A stretch of 64,000 bases of DNA, taken from NCBI GenBank assembly GCA_032622095.1, contig CP136065.1:155935577-155999576 (forward strand), given 5' to 3'. Numbering within the stretch: the stretch's first letter is position 1; every line of letters starts with the position of its first letter. The notes under the pieces were generated by a model, which made no database searches, had not been told where the DNA came from, and was given only the letters and a program-made list of their open reading frames with translations. Shown piece by piece: positions 20,150 through 31,850 of this stretch. The DNA comes from Siphonodentalium dalli (Eukaryota > Mollusca > Scaphopoda > Gadilida > Siphonodentaliidae). A program made the position numbers and the translations under genes.

Positions 20150-20382
20150 GACCCTGTGCCAATGCATTCTCTTATATATGCGAGTCGACCATAGGTCGCC
20201 TCGCATATATAACAGAATGCATTGGCTTAACACATTACAAATTATAAAATTGTTAAAGAATGTAAGAAAAAATGGTAAAAAGTGTTAAAAAAAGATTTGT
20301 TTAGGCCAATGCATTCTCTTATATATGCGAGGCGACCTATGGTCGACTCGCATATATAAGAGAATGCATTGGCACAGGGTAT
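20150..20382. mobile_element. Foldback MITE with palindromic terminal arms
   Basis: It begins ACCCTGTGCCAATGCATTC and ends with the reverse complement (GCATTGGCACAGGGT). Each terminal arm (about 20152-20226 and 20304-20380) is itself a palindrome, with GCATTCTCTTATATATGCGA opposing TCGCATATATAAGAGAATGC around a GTCGACCATAGGTCG core, and the two arms are inverted copies of each other. The centre is about 75 bp. No target duplication is obvious. Non-coding. Confidence 0.8.
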
Positions 20383-22874
20383 AACTGTAACCATCACAAT
20401 GTGGTCAATGAGCCGGTTCCAATGATACCCATATTTGTATGGTTCTATTGAGACAGACCGAAGATATTTTAGGCTGTTGAAGCTTTATTTGGCCGGTTTT
20501 GGCCGGTTTGTTGGGTAAAGGGTTAAAAGAATTTCTTTGGAAGTCCAAGTAAATGTGTATATTTTTTAAAACTCAGACGCACCCGAAGACCATGTCTGGA
20601 CATGTTATTTCACACTTGGTTTAAGCAGTAGTTAATTCCCCCATGATTTAAAATGACGAATACATCATTTTGATGACGAAAATATTAGTACAGAAATGGG
20701 GGGAAAGGATCTAGCTGCAAGCAGATGTCTGCTTTTGTTGAGCTATATCGCCTCCTGCACATTAATTTGTGTAGCTAACAACCGCCATAGTCGACTTAAC
20801 ATTCTCAAACCTGTAGTCTTGTGAGTACTCTTATAACATGCCAAAGAAACGCTTATTCAAGTCAACTACAAATGAAATGTTAGTTACAAAAATCGGGTCC
20901 TGACATTTCTTAAGCAAGGAAGATTAAGGATGTTTCCTTCGTGGTGTATTCATAATACGATAACAAAAATCGTTGATCTCAGTCAATTATATGGGGGGAA
21001 ATTAAGTAAAATTAGAAAATTTGTCCTGATCTTTACAAGTTTCTTCAGGGTATAGAACACCTGTAAATTGGTATTTTGATATATCCCTCCTGACTTTGAG
21101 GTATTTCTCGATAAATTTGAGACTTTCGCTTGTTCAGGTTCGAATCTGCTGTCGCGGAAAACATGCACCTGTAGACCATAGGAAAACAATCTAGAGCCGT
21201 CTTCGCTCTGAAATGTTTATGGTACTGCATAATTTTGATAATTAAAAGAGAAAGCAGTGCGTGAAGTTTTATAATAGTTTCATATTAAGATAAATCAACG
21301 TACCTTTTCCGCAGAGTGACTTACTCCGATTCAATTTCAATGAATGCAGATGTAGCAATATTTGCTCGAGGTCCGAAATTTATGTTGTAATTTTGTATGT
21401 CTTTCTGTGACATATAATGCTCACAGAAAGTTTGTTCGGTATCTGTCGACCTATTTCCATACCGGAAAAAATCGAATATTATTAAGTATATTGTGGTGCA
21501 CAAAGCGCAATGTGCTTTAAGCCTATATACGCATGGTGAATAGTTTCGAGTTTTTATCGGACTGTGTGTTGCTAAAAAAGAACTCGATAAATTCCTGAAA
21601 TCCTCATATACTATTCCATCTGATCCGGTATATATAAAGAGGTGCAAGAAACTATGGCATTGTCTCAAGTCGACAAAACGGATGAAGATTCTCTGAAACA
21701 TGCACCGATTATTATACAGATCGGTTTCTGTCAAGTTATTCCTAGTACGGTAAAATGAAGAGAGTTCGTCTCAATTAAATAAGGATCTCACAGGAAAGAT
21801 AGCATCAATCAAAGAAGATAGAGAGATGAGAGAGATAGTTTGAGAGAGTCGTTAGTATGTGGGCATGTTCTACATACTATTCTGAATACAGTCGAATTAG
21901 ATGGGTTCCATTACCGAGAAGTACAATAATTCACTGCGTGGTATAATACAAATGATTTCTGCTTTGAGAGTCGGTCGACCTCATTGGAGCAAAGGCATCA
22001 TCCGTGACAGAAAGATATCATAATTCACGTGAACTGTGATCCTATAATTCATACAAAATACATCAGACAAATTTCCTATTGCAATCGCGCTTTCCCGACA
22101 CTGACAGGGATTGACTTCAGAATCTCATTTCCAATGTTTGCTTTGTACGGCTGATGCGCTGGAATTGGGTCCCGTTAATGTATTTCCCCCTGGGCAATAA
22201 AAGCTCCCATTAGGATTACGTTATTTAAAATACATTACCGAAGGCCCCAAGATTTGCACGCAGAACATTAAGTGATTTAAGCGCGTGAGTGACAAGAAAT
22301 ATTTCGAACTTTGATTCTGTCGTCGTTAAGGTCTATATACGCACACAAAGTGATGTACATAATGACCAATCCAGTATAATCACATAGTTCTTTCTGTGGT
22401 AAAATCGATTGCTAAGTCTTAACATAGTGGACAGTTCGACACGCCGCTGGTGCTGAGACCGCTTGAATGTAAGCCAGGAGTGTGGCCATGTGGTCTTTTT
22501 TTGATGCGACGATGTCCAACCTGTAAATCAAAGTTGCAAAACCTTGGAATCTCCATGGTCACCCCGCCTTGAGATGGGCTATTCCATTTGATAGCTCGAC
22601 CGATCACCGCCCATATTGTGGAACAATCAACATGTTCAACTAGTGGCCAGTTTTAATTGATAATATTGACTAAACGTAGTAAACTATTTCCAATTTTTGA
22701 GCATGAAATGATACATTTTACAATAGATAATGGTTGGAAACTATCCGAACAATCTAACCTATGTGCATGCAATTGCCAACTGTTGAACATTGTGACAAAA
22801 GTTGTGGACGACATACCAAAAAACCCTCTCACATGCCATAAGCCTGGCATTTAAGTGTACATAGTTTTACTAAT
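20383..22874. other. No recognisable gene; short repeat word at 20695-20765
   Basis: A 137-codon minus frame (21321-21734) is present but has no recognisable motif and biased composition. The segment GATCTAGCTGCAAGCAGAT to TTGTTGAGCTAT near 20709-20750 recurs at 41420-41462, a short interspersed match. The rest is AT-rich spacer. Confidence 0.4.
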
Positions 22875-23147
22875 TGTGTTCATATAGCGCGTATCCCCAA
22901 AGCCAGTTGGGCCTTAAGCGCTTCAAATTATTACCCCAGCTTTTGAGTAATGCCTGCTGCCATTTACAGGCCCTATTTCTCGTCTTGGTAAGATGAAGCG
23001 AGCACAATGCAAGTGACCTTGCCCAAGTAGTCCTAGTAGTCCGGCCAAGCCACTGTTGTGGAGACGATAGTCCACAGGCGGGCGCGAACTCATACCGGTG
23101 AGCTAACGCCATTGCAGGCCCAACACTCAAACCACTGGGCTACCACC
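22875..23147 (-). mobile_element. tRNA-derived SINE
   Basis: On the minus strand, the 5' end carries an A-box-like TAGCCCAGTGGTTTGAG and, at tRNA-like spacing, a B-box-like GTATGAGTTCGCGCCC. The tRNA-unrelated body ends TTTGAAGCGCTTAAGG, then GGGGATACGCGCTATATGA. Internal pol III promoter followed by a conserved tail is the SINE layout. The 86-codon frame over it is meaningless. It abuts the start of an R5 copy. Confidence 0.75.
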
Positions 23148-24590
23148 GTCATTCTTATATATTAATTAAATGCAGTGCTCTCAATGACTAATTCATATTC
23201 GTCAGTTTATCGCCGATAGATGCGTCCCGAATCTAGTTGTAAATATTTACAATGGAGCGTTGTTCAGATGATGTTTTATATGGAGTGTTACAGTCGATTT
23301 GCTTCAGATTTTCGGTGATGTTAGTAGAATGCTACATTCCTCCAGTTGGCATAGTGGCTGAATACTAACTTGTCAATTTCGCGCACCAGAACAAGTACAT
23401 CATATGTCTTTAACCCTTTCTACACTAAATTGATTTTCTCATTCAGCTCTAAAAGTATATACATTGGAACGGTTTATTATTCACTTAGAGGGGTGTTCAG
23501 GTAATAAAAGCAGTCGACAGACAGAAAAACAGATAATACAAAAGCAAACTGATTCATATTCATTGGTGAGAAATGTTCAGAGAATAAGTACAACAACCTT
23601 TGTTGAATTTATTATCTAACTAATTCCTGGACTCTGGACGAAAAGTGAAGTTTATGGCGATATCACGTATGTTCCATCTATCGGATATACGTGACATTTA
23701 CGCCACGTACATTTTAAAATACCCAAAATCCGTAAACTTGACGCCTGATACCACGAAAATGTCATGTAATATATATATCTTTGGCTGCCAAATAGGAAAA
23801 TAATTTATAACAACACTGTTGGCCGATAACTCACCGCTTCGCATGTTACGTAACTCATGGCTCTGTTAAATTCGGCAGCGCTGAGCCGATATGTAATAGA
23901 CTTCCCACTGAGCTACGGCTACGCTTGTATGAAGAACCGACTAAACAGTAAGCGGTCAGTCATGCATCACGATAGGCGAGTTCCAGAGACGCCAACTGAG
24001 AATTGATCTTGCGTACTCCATCATAATTTTGCCAACTGTTTGGGAGAGCGCGGTGTAGAAATTCGGGACCCGCTGCATGTGTCAGACTTACAGGTGGAAA
24101 AGGATTTCATTCACGCACACACACCCTTTAGAACCGACCACCAATCTGTTCAAGAATGCACTGTACACTGCCAATCAATATTTAATTTGAAATGAGGGTG
24201 AGCAAATGTAGAATTTATGCAATTTGTGTATACATATTATTTACACACCGCTTTTGGGAAACAAAAGCATGAACGCTCTTTATCGGCGACCATCATGTGA
24301 ATATTGCTACCCTGACACAAATTCCAGACAATTTTAATTACATCGTTCATAGAGCACATCAGTATATTTTGCACTCACCCATGGCTCAAATGCATTCATT
24401 TGTTGCATATATTCTGATGAGTATAATAAGAGATGGTCCCAAAAAATGGCTGGATTTAGTGTACAGTAACCCTTTAAGCTCACTCTTGAAAGTGGACATT
24501 TGACCATCAAAACCTCTTTTTAGTGGACACATGTCACATGGGTACGATCTAATTATGTTCTGAAATAGAAAACGTACGAATTGTAGTTTA
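23148..24590 (+). repeat. R5 interspersed repeat, copy 1 (discontinuous)
   Basis: Blocks matching 35432-36300: CGTCATTCTTATATATT at 23149, GATGTTTTATATGGAGTG near 23268, GTTAGTAGAATGCTACATTCC near 23321, GAACGCTCTTTAT near 24272 and ATAGAAAACGTACGAATTG near 24566. Between these blocks the copies diverge or differ in length. The family also occurs at 60770-61085 on the minus strand. No coding content recognised. Confidence 0.55.
23855..23935 (-). other. tRNA-like A-box relic, weak
   Basis: The minus strand reads CGTAGCTCAGTGGGAAG, matching a pol III A box, but I could not find a matching B box or cloverleaf. Possibly a SINE fragment; I do not call a tRNA. Confidence 0.25.
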
Positions 24591-25360
24591 TGATACCCCC
24601 GCAACGAAGTTAGGGGGGTATACTGGAGTCAGCTTGTCCGTCGTCCGTCGTCCGTCCGTGGACACACATTTGTCCGGAGTTTTTCTCAGTCGTTTTTGAT
24701 CAATTTCCGTCAAACTTGGCACAGGCATCAACCACCATGGGAATATGTGCACCTGCGATTATGACGTCTGTCGGCCTTTTTTTGGTGGAGTTATCCCCCC
24801 TTTTTCGACTTAGAAAATTTTCGCAACATGTATAATTTTGTCCGAGCTTTTATTCCTACATTTTTCTGTCAATTTTTTTAAAACGTGGCACAGATATTTA
24901 GTACCATGGGAACTTGTGCACCTGCGATTATGACGTCTGTCCAACATTTTTTGGTGGAGTTATCCCCCTTTTTCGACTTAGAATTTTGTTTGCAACATGC
25001 ATAATTTTGTCCGAGCTTTTATTCCTACATTTTTCGGTCAATGTTTTTTAATCTTGGCACTGATATTTAGTACCATGGGAACCTGTGCACCTGCGATTAT
25101 GACGTCTGTCCGACATTTTTTGTGTGGAGTTATTCCCATTTTTCGACTTAGAATTTTTTTCGCAACATACATAATTTTGTCCAAGCTTTTATTCCTACAT
25201 TTTTCGGTCAATAGGTTTAAGATTAGGGTTATGGTTGTACACCTGCAATGGGAACTGTTATTTTATTATTTTAACTAAATGTTTACTGACATGTGAAACA
25301 TCATAGTATTTTAAAAACAGGGGGGTATCCGTAGTCCCATTGGGACAGTCACACCTCTAG
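24591..25360 (+). mobile_element. Second Helitron-like family with 170-bp tandem units
   Basis: It starts near ATACCCCCGCAACGAAG and ends CTAG at 25357-25360 followed by T, behind the hairpin GTCCCATTGGGAC. The interior consists of units of about 170 bp (TCCGAGCTTTTATTCC at 24841 and 25010, variant at 25180) with ACCTGCGATTATGACGTCTG. The left boundary is set by comparison with 36250-36300, where the flanking sequence continues without this insert. The 5' end lacks the expected TC, so class assignment is tentative. Confidence 0.55.
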
Positions 25361-25788
25361 TTGTTTCAAATCGAACTTGATAGGCCATCTTCACTTTAGG
25401 TGACCCGATGAGAACTAAATTACAATGAGCTGTGTATGTTTACATCGAACTCACTAACTAAATAAAATCAAATGTCATGTATGAACGAGTCGTGGCACGA
25501 CATTTATCGACCCTATTGGGAAAAAAATCTTCATAAAGACGTGTAGATAATCTGAGACCAAGCCCTATAATTATGTACAGGTGGAATAGAACAAACGGCG
25601 ACCCATTTTCTAGTTCATACATAATTATACTCCAGAACTAACTCGTGGAGTGAATCATGCATAGCACTTAGGAACATATATAATATAAGGCTATGTAATA
25701 TCATATTAATATGATAGTTATCACACATTTGCTGAAGTAATATATATGTCTTCATAATGGTAAGAGATATGAGGCTGAATAACAGGTA
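25361..25788. other. No recognisable feature
   Basis: AT-rich spacer of about 430 bp. Confidence 0.4.
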
Positions 25789-26001
25789 CAGTAATGCCCT
25801 AAATAATCGACTCCTTAACCACATCAGAATTATGGGTAATTTTTCAGGATTTAGTTGGAAATATGGCTTGTTGTCATTCATAGGAAAGCTCTCATTGAGA
25901 GCTTTCCGATGAATGGCAACAAGCCATATTTCCGACTAAATCCTGAAAAGTTACCCATAATTCTGCTGTGGTTAAGGAGTCGATTATTTAGGGCATTACT
26001 T
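25789..26001. mobile_element. Mariner-type foldback MITE, long palindrome
   Basis: Nearly perfect palindrome with arms of about 103 bp around a GAGAGCTTTCCTATG/CATCGGAAAGCTCTC-like centre. It starts TA-CAGTAATGCCCTAA and ends TTAGGGCATTACT. The end sequence CAGT next to TA is typical of Tc1/mariner-derived MITEs. A shorter copy lies at 26844-26961. Confidence 0.85.
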
Positions 26002-26579
26002 TAGATCAAAAACTAATTTGATCTGAGAATATATTGAACAAATCGGTGCAATAACATCCCCAGACCATTTATTTTTATTGAATCCCAAATACAGATTAGA
26101 CTGTGTGAGCATTTGAATCTTGAATACCAGTTAACCTGTTTTGTTCCGGACCACTTAAAGCTCCTGTGACAATCTACTTGCTTACCACTTTGTCATATGT
26201 GTATAGATTACCCCTAGCGAGATCAAGCTCAGTGCAGATAAAATGTTACAGGCACTGTGTTAGTTTATGTGTCAGTGTACCAGGATCCGCGTTATTCGAA
26301 TTTGATTGTTATAACGAATAAACATTTTCTCAATAAATTGTCAATGAAATGAGACAAACACCAATTAGTCTGATCCCCACGGTAATGTTTCGTGGTGTTT
26401 TGAACTGATTGGAACAATTTGTCCAGAAAAATGGCAAGCACAGACGCCGACAAATTCTTCGTTGGAGATAATCGAACACAATTATTGCACTCTAGCTGTT
26501 ATAATATAATTCCTATGTGTTTTTTTGCCTGCACTGTTATGAGATTGGATCTTGACCATGGTGCATTGGCGTGAGCCAA
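26002..26579. other. No recognisable gene
   Basis: AT-rich spacer, about 580 bp, nothing supported. Confidence 0.4.
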
Positions 26580-27010
26580 GCGTGAGACGTGTCAGCCCAG
26601 GGAATACATTAATCGATCAGTAATTTCTCAAATCACAGTGGAATTGGTCAATATCGGCACGATTAGAAGATTTCGTCTCAGATCTGATGCACTTGGTAGT
26701 TTGTCCCTGTCGGAACTGACAAGTCCACTCTGTAAAGTCCTAGAATGCGTATTGCCCATGAAATCAAAGTTGGAAACAAGTGCACAGCATGGCGTATCGC
26801 GTACAGGTGGTGTTCCGTTGAGGTGTATTAGTTTCCTGGGCTACAGTAATGCCCTAATTAGCTTTCCTATGAATGGCAACAAGCCATATTTCCGACTAAA
26901 TCCTGAATAATTACCCATAATTATGCTGTGGTTATGGAGTCGATTAATAAGGGCATTACTGTAGCTGGATTTGAACGCTGTCTTTTCTGGCCTGCAATGA
27001 CTGAGGCACA
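26580..27010 (+). repeat. Duplicated segment, copy 1 (interrupted by a MITE)
   Basis: Aligned with 27465-27785. Shared blocks include CAGTAATTTCTCAAATCACA, GAATTGGTCAATATCGGCA, TGTCGGAACTGACA and TCTGGCCTGCAAT. Reverse-strand frames of both copies are open for part of the length, but I find no motif. The MITE 26844-26961 interrupts only this copy. Confidence 0.7.
26844..26961. mobile_element. Mariner-type MITE, short copy with TA target
   Basis: 118 bp from CAGTAATGCCCTAAT to TAAGGGCATTACTG, flanked on both sides by TA (26842-26843 and 26962-26963). It shares one arm sequence (AATGGCAACAAGCCATATT) with 25789-26001. The paralogous segment near 27715-27740 lacks it, which gives an empty-site comparison. 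Confidence 0.85.
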
Positions 27011-27464
27011 GGGCAGACGCGACTATGCTCATACACAAACGGTACATGCGAAAGCAGTCAAGAATCTGAATGAATACTCTTGAAAACATTACTGCCTGTG
27101 GATACCCATCATTCCTTATTTTTCATGAATATACCAAAGATCTGTCACCTCCACTTGTACGCATTAGACATACCATATATTGCATGTTTATATCATCATT
27201 CAACTCAGATTAATGAATGAACATGTACGTGTATCTAAGATAATTCACATCCAACCGACAATGATGAAAATACAGAAGCAAATGTAATGTTCACTCAAAT
27301 GGCCATAAATTGAGAAGAAATTAATGGACAAAGTCCGCTGCATGTGAATATAGTTCCCCAATATCTGTCCCATGAATTCACTGAAAATAATTCCAAAATG
27401 ACACATGAAGACAGATACAGAGGTACAAAGTTAGCATGATGCCTGTCTTCGTCGACAGCTCTGC

Positions 27465-27785
27465 CATACCAGTGAAGCGTGCGGGTCAATCCAAGGAGTA
27501 CAGTAATCGTTCAGTAATTTCTCAAATCACAGTAGAATTGGTCAATATCGGCAGGATTAGAAGGCGACTTCGTTTTAGATCTAAGCTCTTGATAGTTTTG
27601 TCCTTGTCGGAACTGACATTTCCACTCCAAAATAGTGCGAGAATTGTCCATGGAAGGAAAACAAGTTTATCACACCGCGTATCCCCCGCACAGGTTGTGC
27701 TTTGTTGAGATGCCACTGTAGTATTTTGCAGAGGTCGCTTAAAAAATGTCTTATTCCGGCCTGCAAAATGGATATTAGAAGTTGC
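27465..27785 (+). repeat. Duplicated segment, copy 2
   Basis: Partner of 26580-27010, without the MITE. Divergence is moderate. Confidence 0.65.
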
Positions 27786-28372
27786 TATGAGCATCAGGAT
27801 TCATGACTGGCCGGAAAGTTCTGATGGGAACTGTTTTGACAATTTCCGATTTGTTGTGGCCTTTTTTTTTCAGAAACTTTGGTCAAATTGAAAAACCAAA
27901 ATATCGGATCATCGAGAAATCCGAAACGAAACCAAATCTATAAAGAAACAAACATAAACATAACTGATAAATTTCGACTTAGATAAAGCGATGATGGAAT
28001 CCGCAAAAAAACCTTAAATATTCAATTCAATTTATTTCTGTTAATTGATATGTATATATTACAGAAAAAATATATATGCCATCAAAATATTCAATTATGG
28101 CATATAATAATAAATTTCACACGAGGAATACATGAGTGATTAGATATTTGGTAACATCAGTGGTATAGCCTCAAGTGGACTTGTCGAAAATATCCTGCAC
28201 TTTCCTTATGAAAGTTGAAAGAGTCCTAATTGTCTTTTTCTAGTCTTAAAGAGTTCTGAGAGTTTGTGGGCATTCGGACTTAAATAAGGTTTCAAATATG
28301 TCGATCTGGGTTCAATGATCCTAGCCGCCAACGTGTATCAACATAAACATAAAATTATTCGCATGCACTGTC
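27786..28372. other. No recognisable feature
   Basis: AT-rich spacer of about 590 bp; nothing supported. Confidence 0.4.
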
Positions 28373-28876
28373 TTATTGATTGAACTGGTAGTTTGGGTCG
28401 GGGGGGGGGGGGGTGGCGGTAGGCCGGGTGCTCGAAATGTCTATTCTTTCACTCCTCGTGTATCGCTTTAATTTAGAAGCATATTTGTAACAATGAAAGA
28501 CAATACATAACAATTTGGAGTAGAGGCAGATGCCTCGTCTCTTCTTTTTCTTTCTCTTCGCTGGTGGTGGCACAGAAGATCTTGCGTCCGACAGAGAGGC
28601 GGGGTATATAGGTGTGTTCTGTGTTGTCGGTGAATAATCTGATATCTCTGACAAGATCAACATACAGTGTAGCAATGTATCGATTGTCTGATATTCTGGC
28701 GGTAGCAGCAGGTCGCAAATCAGACCACGAAAATCGTCACCGAAATCATAGCAACATATATGCCGTTTCAAATTTTCTGCAAAGTGAGACGATCGTTCTC
28801 GATTGTTACCATAACAGTCATGAGCAACTAAAAGGAACGCTCTGCGTTGTTCCATGCGCAAAGGATTCTTGGCCAA
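28373..28876 (-). CDS. Unidentified 167-codon open frame
   Basis: One of the longer non-repetitive open frames in the window. There is no ATG at its left limit; the first ATG gives MEQRRAFLLVAHDCYGN, seven codons in. The first 80 residues look protein-like (ERSSHFAENLKRHICCYDFG, FRGLICDLLLPPEYQTID). The later part has a basic run (AKRKKKKRR, a possible nuclear localisation signal) and ends in a proline run encoded by a poly-G tract at about 28399-28412. I do not recognise the family. It could be an exon or a transposon fragment. The antisense frame 28612-28947 is a shadow. Confidence 0.35.
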   Translation of the reverse strand: MAKNPLRMEQRRAFLLVAHDCYGNNRERSSHFAENLKRHICCYDFGDDFRGLICDLLLPPEYQTIDTLLHCMLILSEISDYSPTTQNTPIYPASLSDARSSVPPPAKRKKKKRRGICLYSKLLCIVFHCYKYASKLKRYTRSERIDISSTRPTATPPPPDPNYQFNQ

Positions 28877-28949
28877 CGGGGGTGGATTTTATGTTCAAAG
28901 AAAAGTGGACGAATATTTATTTATCACAAGATGCATATACCGAATGACA

Positions 28950-30544
28950 TTTAGTTTGAGTTTAGTTTTCAAAGAATGAAACTGCCAATTTCAGAGAGAA
29001 ATCTCAGAAATTTTAGTCAAAAGTAGCCGAGTACGTGGTATATTCGAAAACGGTCGCCATGGCAAGCGAGTAACTTAGCGAAATTGTGTAATGCGTTTGA
29101 CCACACGAACATGGCCCGCGCCACACGCATCACAATTGCGATGTCATAATGGGTGGTCACGTGTTGCCTTACTATATTGTGCAATCTGTTGACAGTTGTC
29201 CATCATACTTACTATGGTACAGTTTTATATGTCGCTCACCACTTCATTCGCCAAATGAGTCTACCTGGATCTATCAACCCGTTACTTCACGCGGGTGGTT
29301 GATCTCTACTCAGCACGTGTTATATTTCTCATGCATGTTCACTATATTTTGATATTTATTTTCTCATTTTAAGATATAATTTCTTATTCGAGAAAAAAAG
29401 TCAAGAAAACGTTATCCACATTAAGAACATTTTCTTATATCTAGAATTGTTTTCTAGACAATAAGAACATTTTTATAGGTTATAAGAAAATTGTTTTCTT
29501 GAGTAAGAATATTTCTCAGATTTTAGAAAAAATCTTTTAGAGAACAAGTAAATTGTTCTTGTGTCAGAAAAAGTGATAATGTGATTTCTTACATTAAGAT
29601 TTTGTTTCTGCTTTTAGAACAAATCTAAGTTAGCACATTTTGATCACTAAATGTTTGTTTATGTATATATTTGTTCGAGAATAAAACTATTTTCTCGCCG
29701 ACAGCACCCATTCTGTAGTATATTGGCGCGTTTGTTTGGGGCACTAATCCAATTTAATTGAAAAACTACGATAACCACACATTGAATTAATATCAGTTAA
29801 CAAGGACCGCGAGTGAGTCGTGTCGGCTTAGTTCTCTGACCTTGGGGATTGTCGAGTTTGGGTAACATTGCGACGTATGTGAGACGCAATGGGCTAGGCA
29901 GATGCATTGGGAGAGCAAAGCGGTGAGCGATATAAAGTGCCTAGAAGTACCACAGTAACTATGAGGGTTAACTGTAACGTAATGTAACGCGCATATTTTG
30001 ACATCGCAATTGCAATGTGATCGGTTTGACACAAGCCAATCATGCGGGGTTAATACTGGGAACAGTGTTGCAATTTCATCGCAGCTATTCCACCATGATC
30101 TCATCGCATATCATCTTGCCCACCGTTACGCTCATGCATGCATGGTGTCAATCACATGCGCTAAGCCATTGTATACCTCGACGGCTCAGATCAATTGTGT
30201 TGAAAAACTCAAATAGTGTCAATAAAGTAACACGTATTCTGATAAAAAAGGGTCAACCACGGCAAGTTATTCTGATTAAACGCCCGGTTAAACGCGATCA
30301 TCGACCGACGGGTGTTAGGACAGCGGACAACTCACGTTGTTTACTGACGTTGAGGGATGTCAGACTATGTGTATTGACATTATGACAGGTTCATGCCCAT
30401 AACAAATAAACACGAGAATCCTCGTTGTTGGGCTTGGTGAAATGCAAACAATGCCTTAATTCTGAGCGAAAGATATCCCGCGGGGGCAACGATGTGGGAC
30501 TCACATGCTCTATGTTTTATATTTCTTGATTCCCCGAAGCATGA
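28950..30544. other. No recognisable gene; AT-rich TTCTAGAA-type words
   Basis: 29380-29640 is dominated by variants of AAGAACATTTTCTTAT and TTTTAGAA/TTCTAGA, an irregular self-complementary low-complexity segment. 29097-29125 contains GGCCCGCGCCA, also found in R2. Open frames at 29793-30104 minus and 30017-30385 plus are antisense to each other and unconvincing. Confidence 0.4.
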
Positions 30545-30960
30545 TGGGAAAGGAAGATACAACCCACCTACGAAACCTCCCAAATACTTTACGAATGGTC
30601 CAAGAAAACTAAGCATCTTACACTGCAGAATTCACAACTACTGTAGTGAACACAAATCAGATGTACAACAATTTGTTCTCTGATACCTCTAAATGAATAT
30701 GTGGATACGAAGTCGAAGATGCCATTCATTATTTCTTTGAGTGCACCCTGTATGTAACGGAAAGATGCGAACTTTTTGACAAGATTGCAACACCCACCAA
30801 TGTATAATATCTTACATTTCCTCCTTCTCACATGGATATCATCAGAATCGAATCGACGCAATGAAATTATTTGAATTAGGCCACCTCTGCAGAAAATATT
30901 GGCGATCCTCCGTTGCGTTACACATTGACTATCTCAAATGAAATTTTAAAAGTAGGGAGA
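30545..30960 (+). pseudogene. LINE reverse transcriptase 3' end remnant
   Basis: Plus-strand frames read PKYFTNGPRKLSILHCRIHN, then, after a frame change, CGYEVEDAIHYFFECTLY. The second motif is the CGxxxEDAxHxFxxC end found at the C-terminus of jockey/CR1/RTE-like polymerases. Further on, after frame changes, degenerate residues continue (HPPMYNILHFLLLTW). It is a 5'-truncated dead copy. Confidence 0.75.
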
Positions 30961-31850
30961 ATGATAGGACTGACACCAACCACAAACACACCACATAATT
31001 ATAATCCTGTATATATGTTATGTTCGTCAGCTACATTGTATTTGTTCAAATGTTAATGGGAGTGGGCGAATGTAAGTTGTCAAAACTTGTGCCCCGATCC
31101 CTCTTGTAATATTATATTACAATAAAAATACGTTTAAAAAAAGAAAGATACAACATTGCAATGAAATTGTCGCATAATGATTTTCTTGCTCTATTATGTT
31201 ATACGAGAGTTCAAGTCAAATAGTGGTTGTATCAGGTTGTATAATGAGAATCTTCTCAAACATGTTCTACAAGCATACATGGAATATGTGCTACGATTTG
31301 TTTGAACGTGGGTCTTAATGTGGAATTTACGATGGTACAGTCTTGCGAAAATGGTCGGTTGTTAGATTTACAAATTACTTCATTTGCGATAAATGCATTA
31401 TACTTTACACACATGTTATCGTATCATTTATATACAAATTGGATTGGGGCACACATATCAACTTAACTCATGAATTATTAACATCGGTGATTCTGATTGT
31501 TGATTTTACGAGACCTTCCACCCTTTCTGCTGTCCGATCTCTCTAAAAACTATGGACGCAAAACTAATTATGACCTTGAAACTTGGCCTGGTCTTTGAAA
31601 TGGCTCGTGAAATTCAATCGCTTGAAAACTGAAGCTCTCTTAGTGTAAAGAAAATATATCCCAATTGTTCACCCACCTCTATCTATGGGAGTATCCACCA
31701 TTGTCTAAGTAGACAGCCATAAACAATTGGGTTTTCTTTCTTTTCTTTTTTTACAAAATACGTACATGTGGTATACACATCCGATCCGTAGTTTACAATG
31801 CTTGGAATAGATTAAATATCATATTGAGACTGACATATCGGCTCAATATG
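30961..31850. other. No recognisable gene
   Basis: AT-rich spacer. AATAAAAATACG followed by an A-run near 31120-31144 could be the 3' tail of the preceding LINE. Confidence 0.4.

Noticed and set aside
21321-21734. 137-codon minus frame
   Set aside because: No motif, biased composition and no flanking transposon or exon signals; length alone is not enough in this sequence.
22870-23130. 86-codon minus frame
   Set aside because: It is the body of the tRNA-derived SINE.
23855-23935. Possible tRNA gene on the minus strand
   Set aside because: A-box-like word present but no B box or cloverleaf could be drawn.
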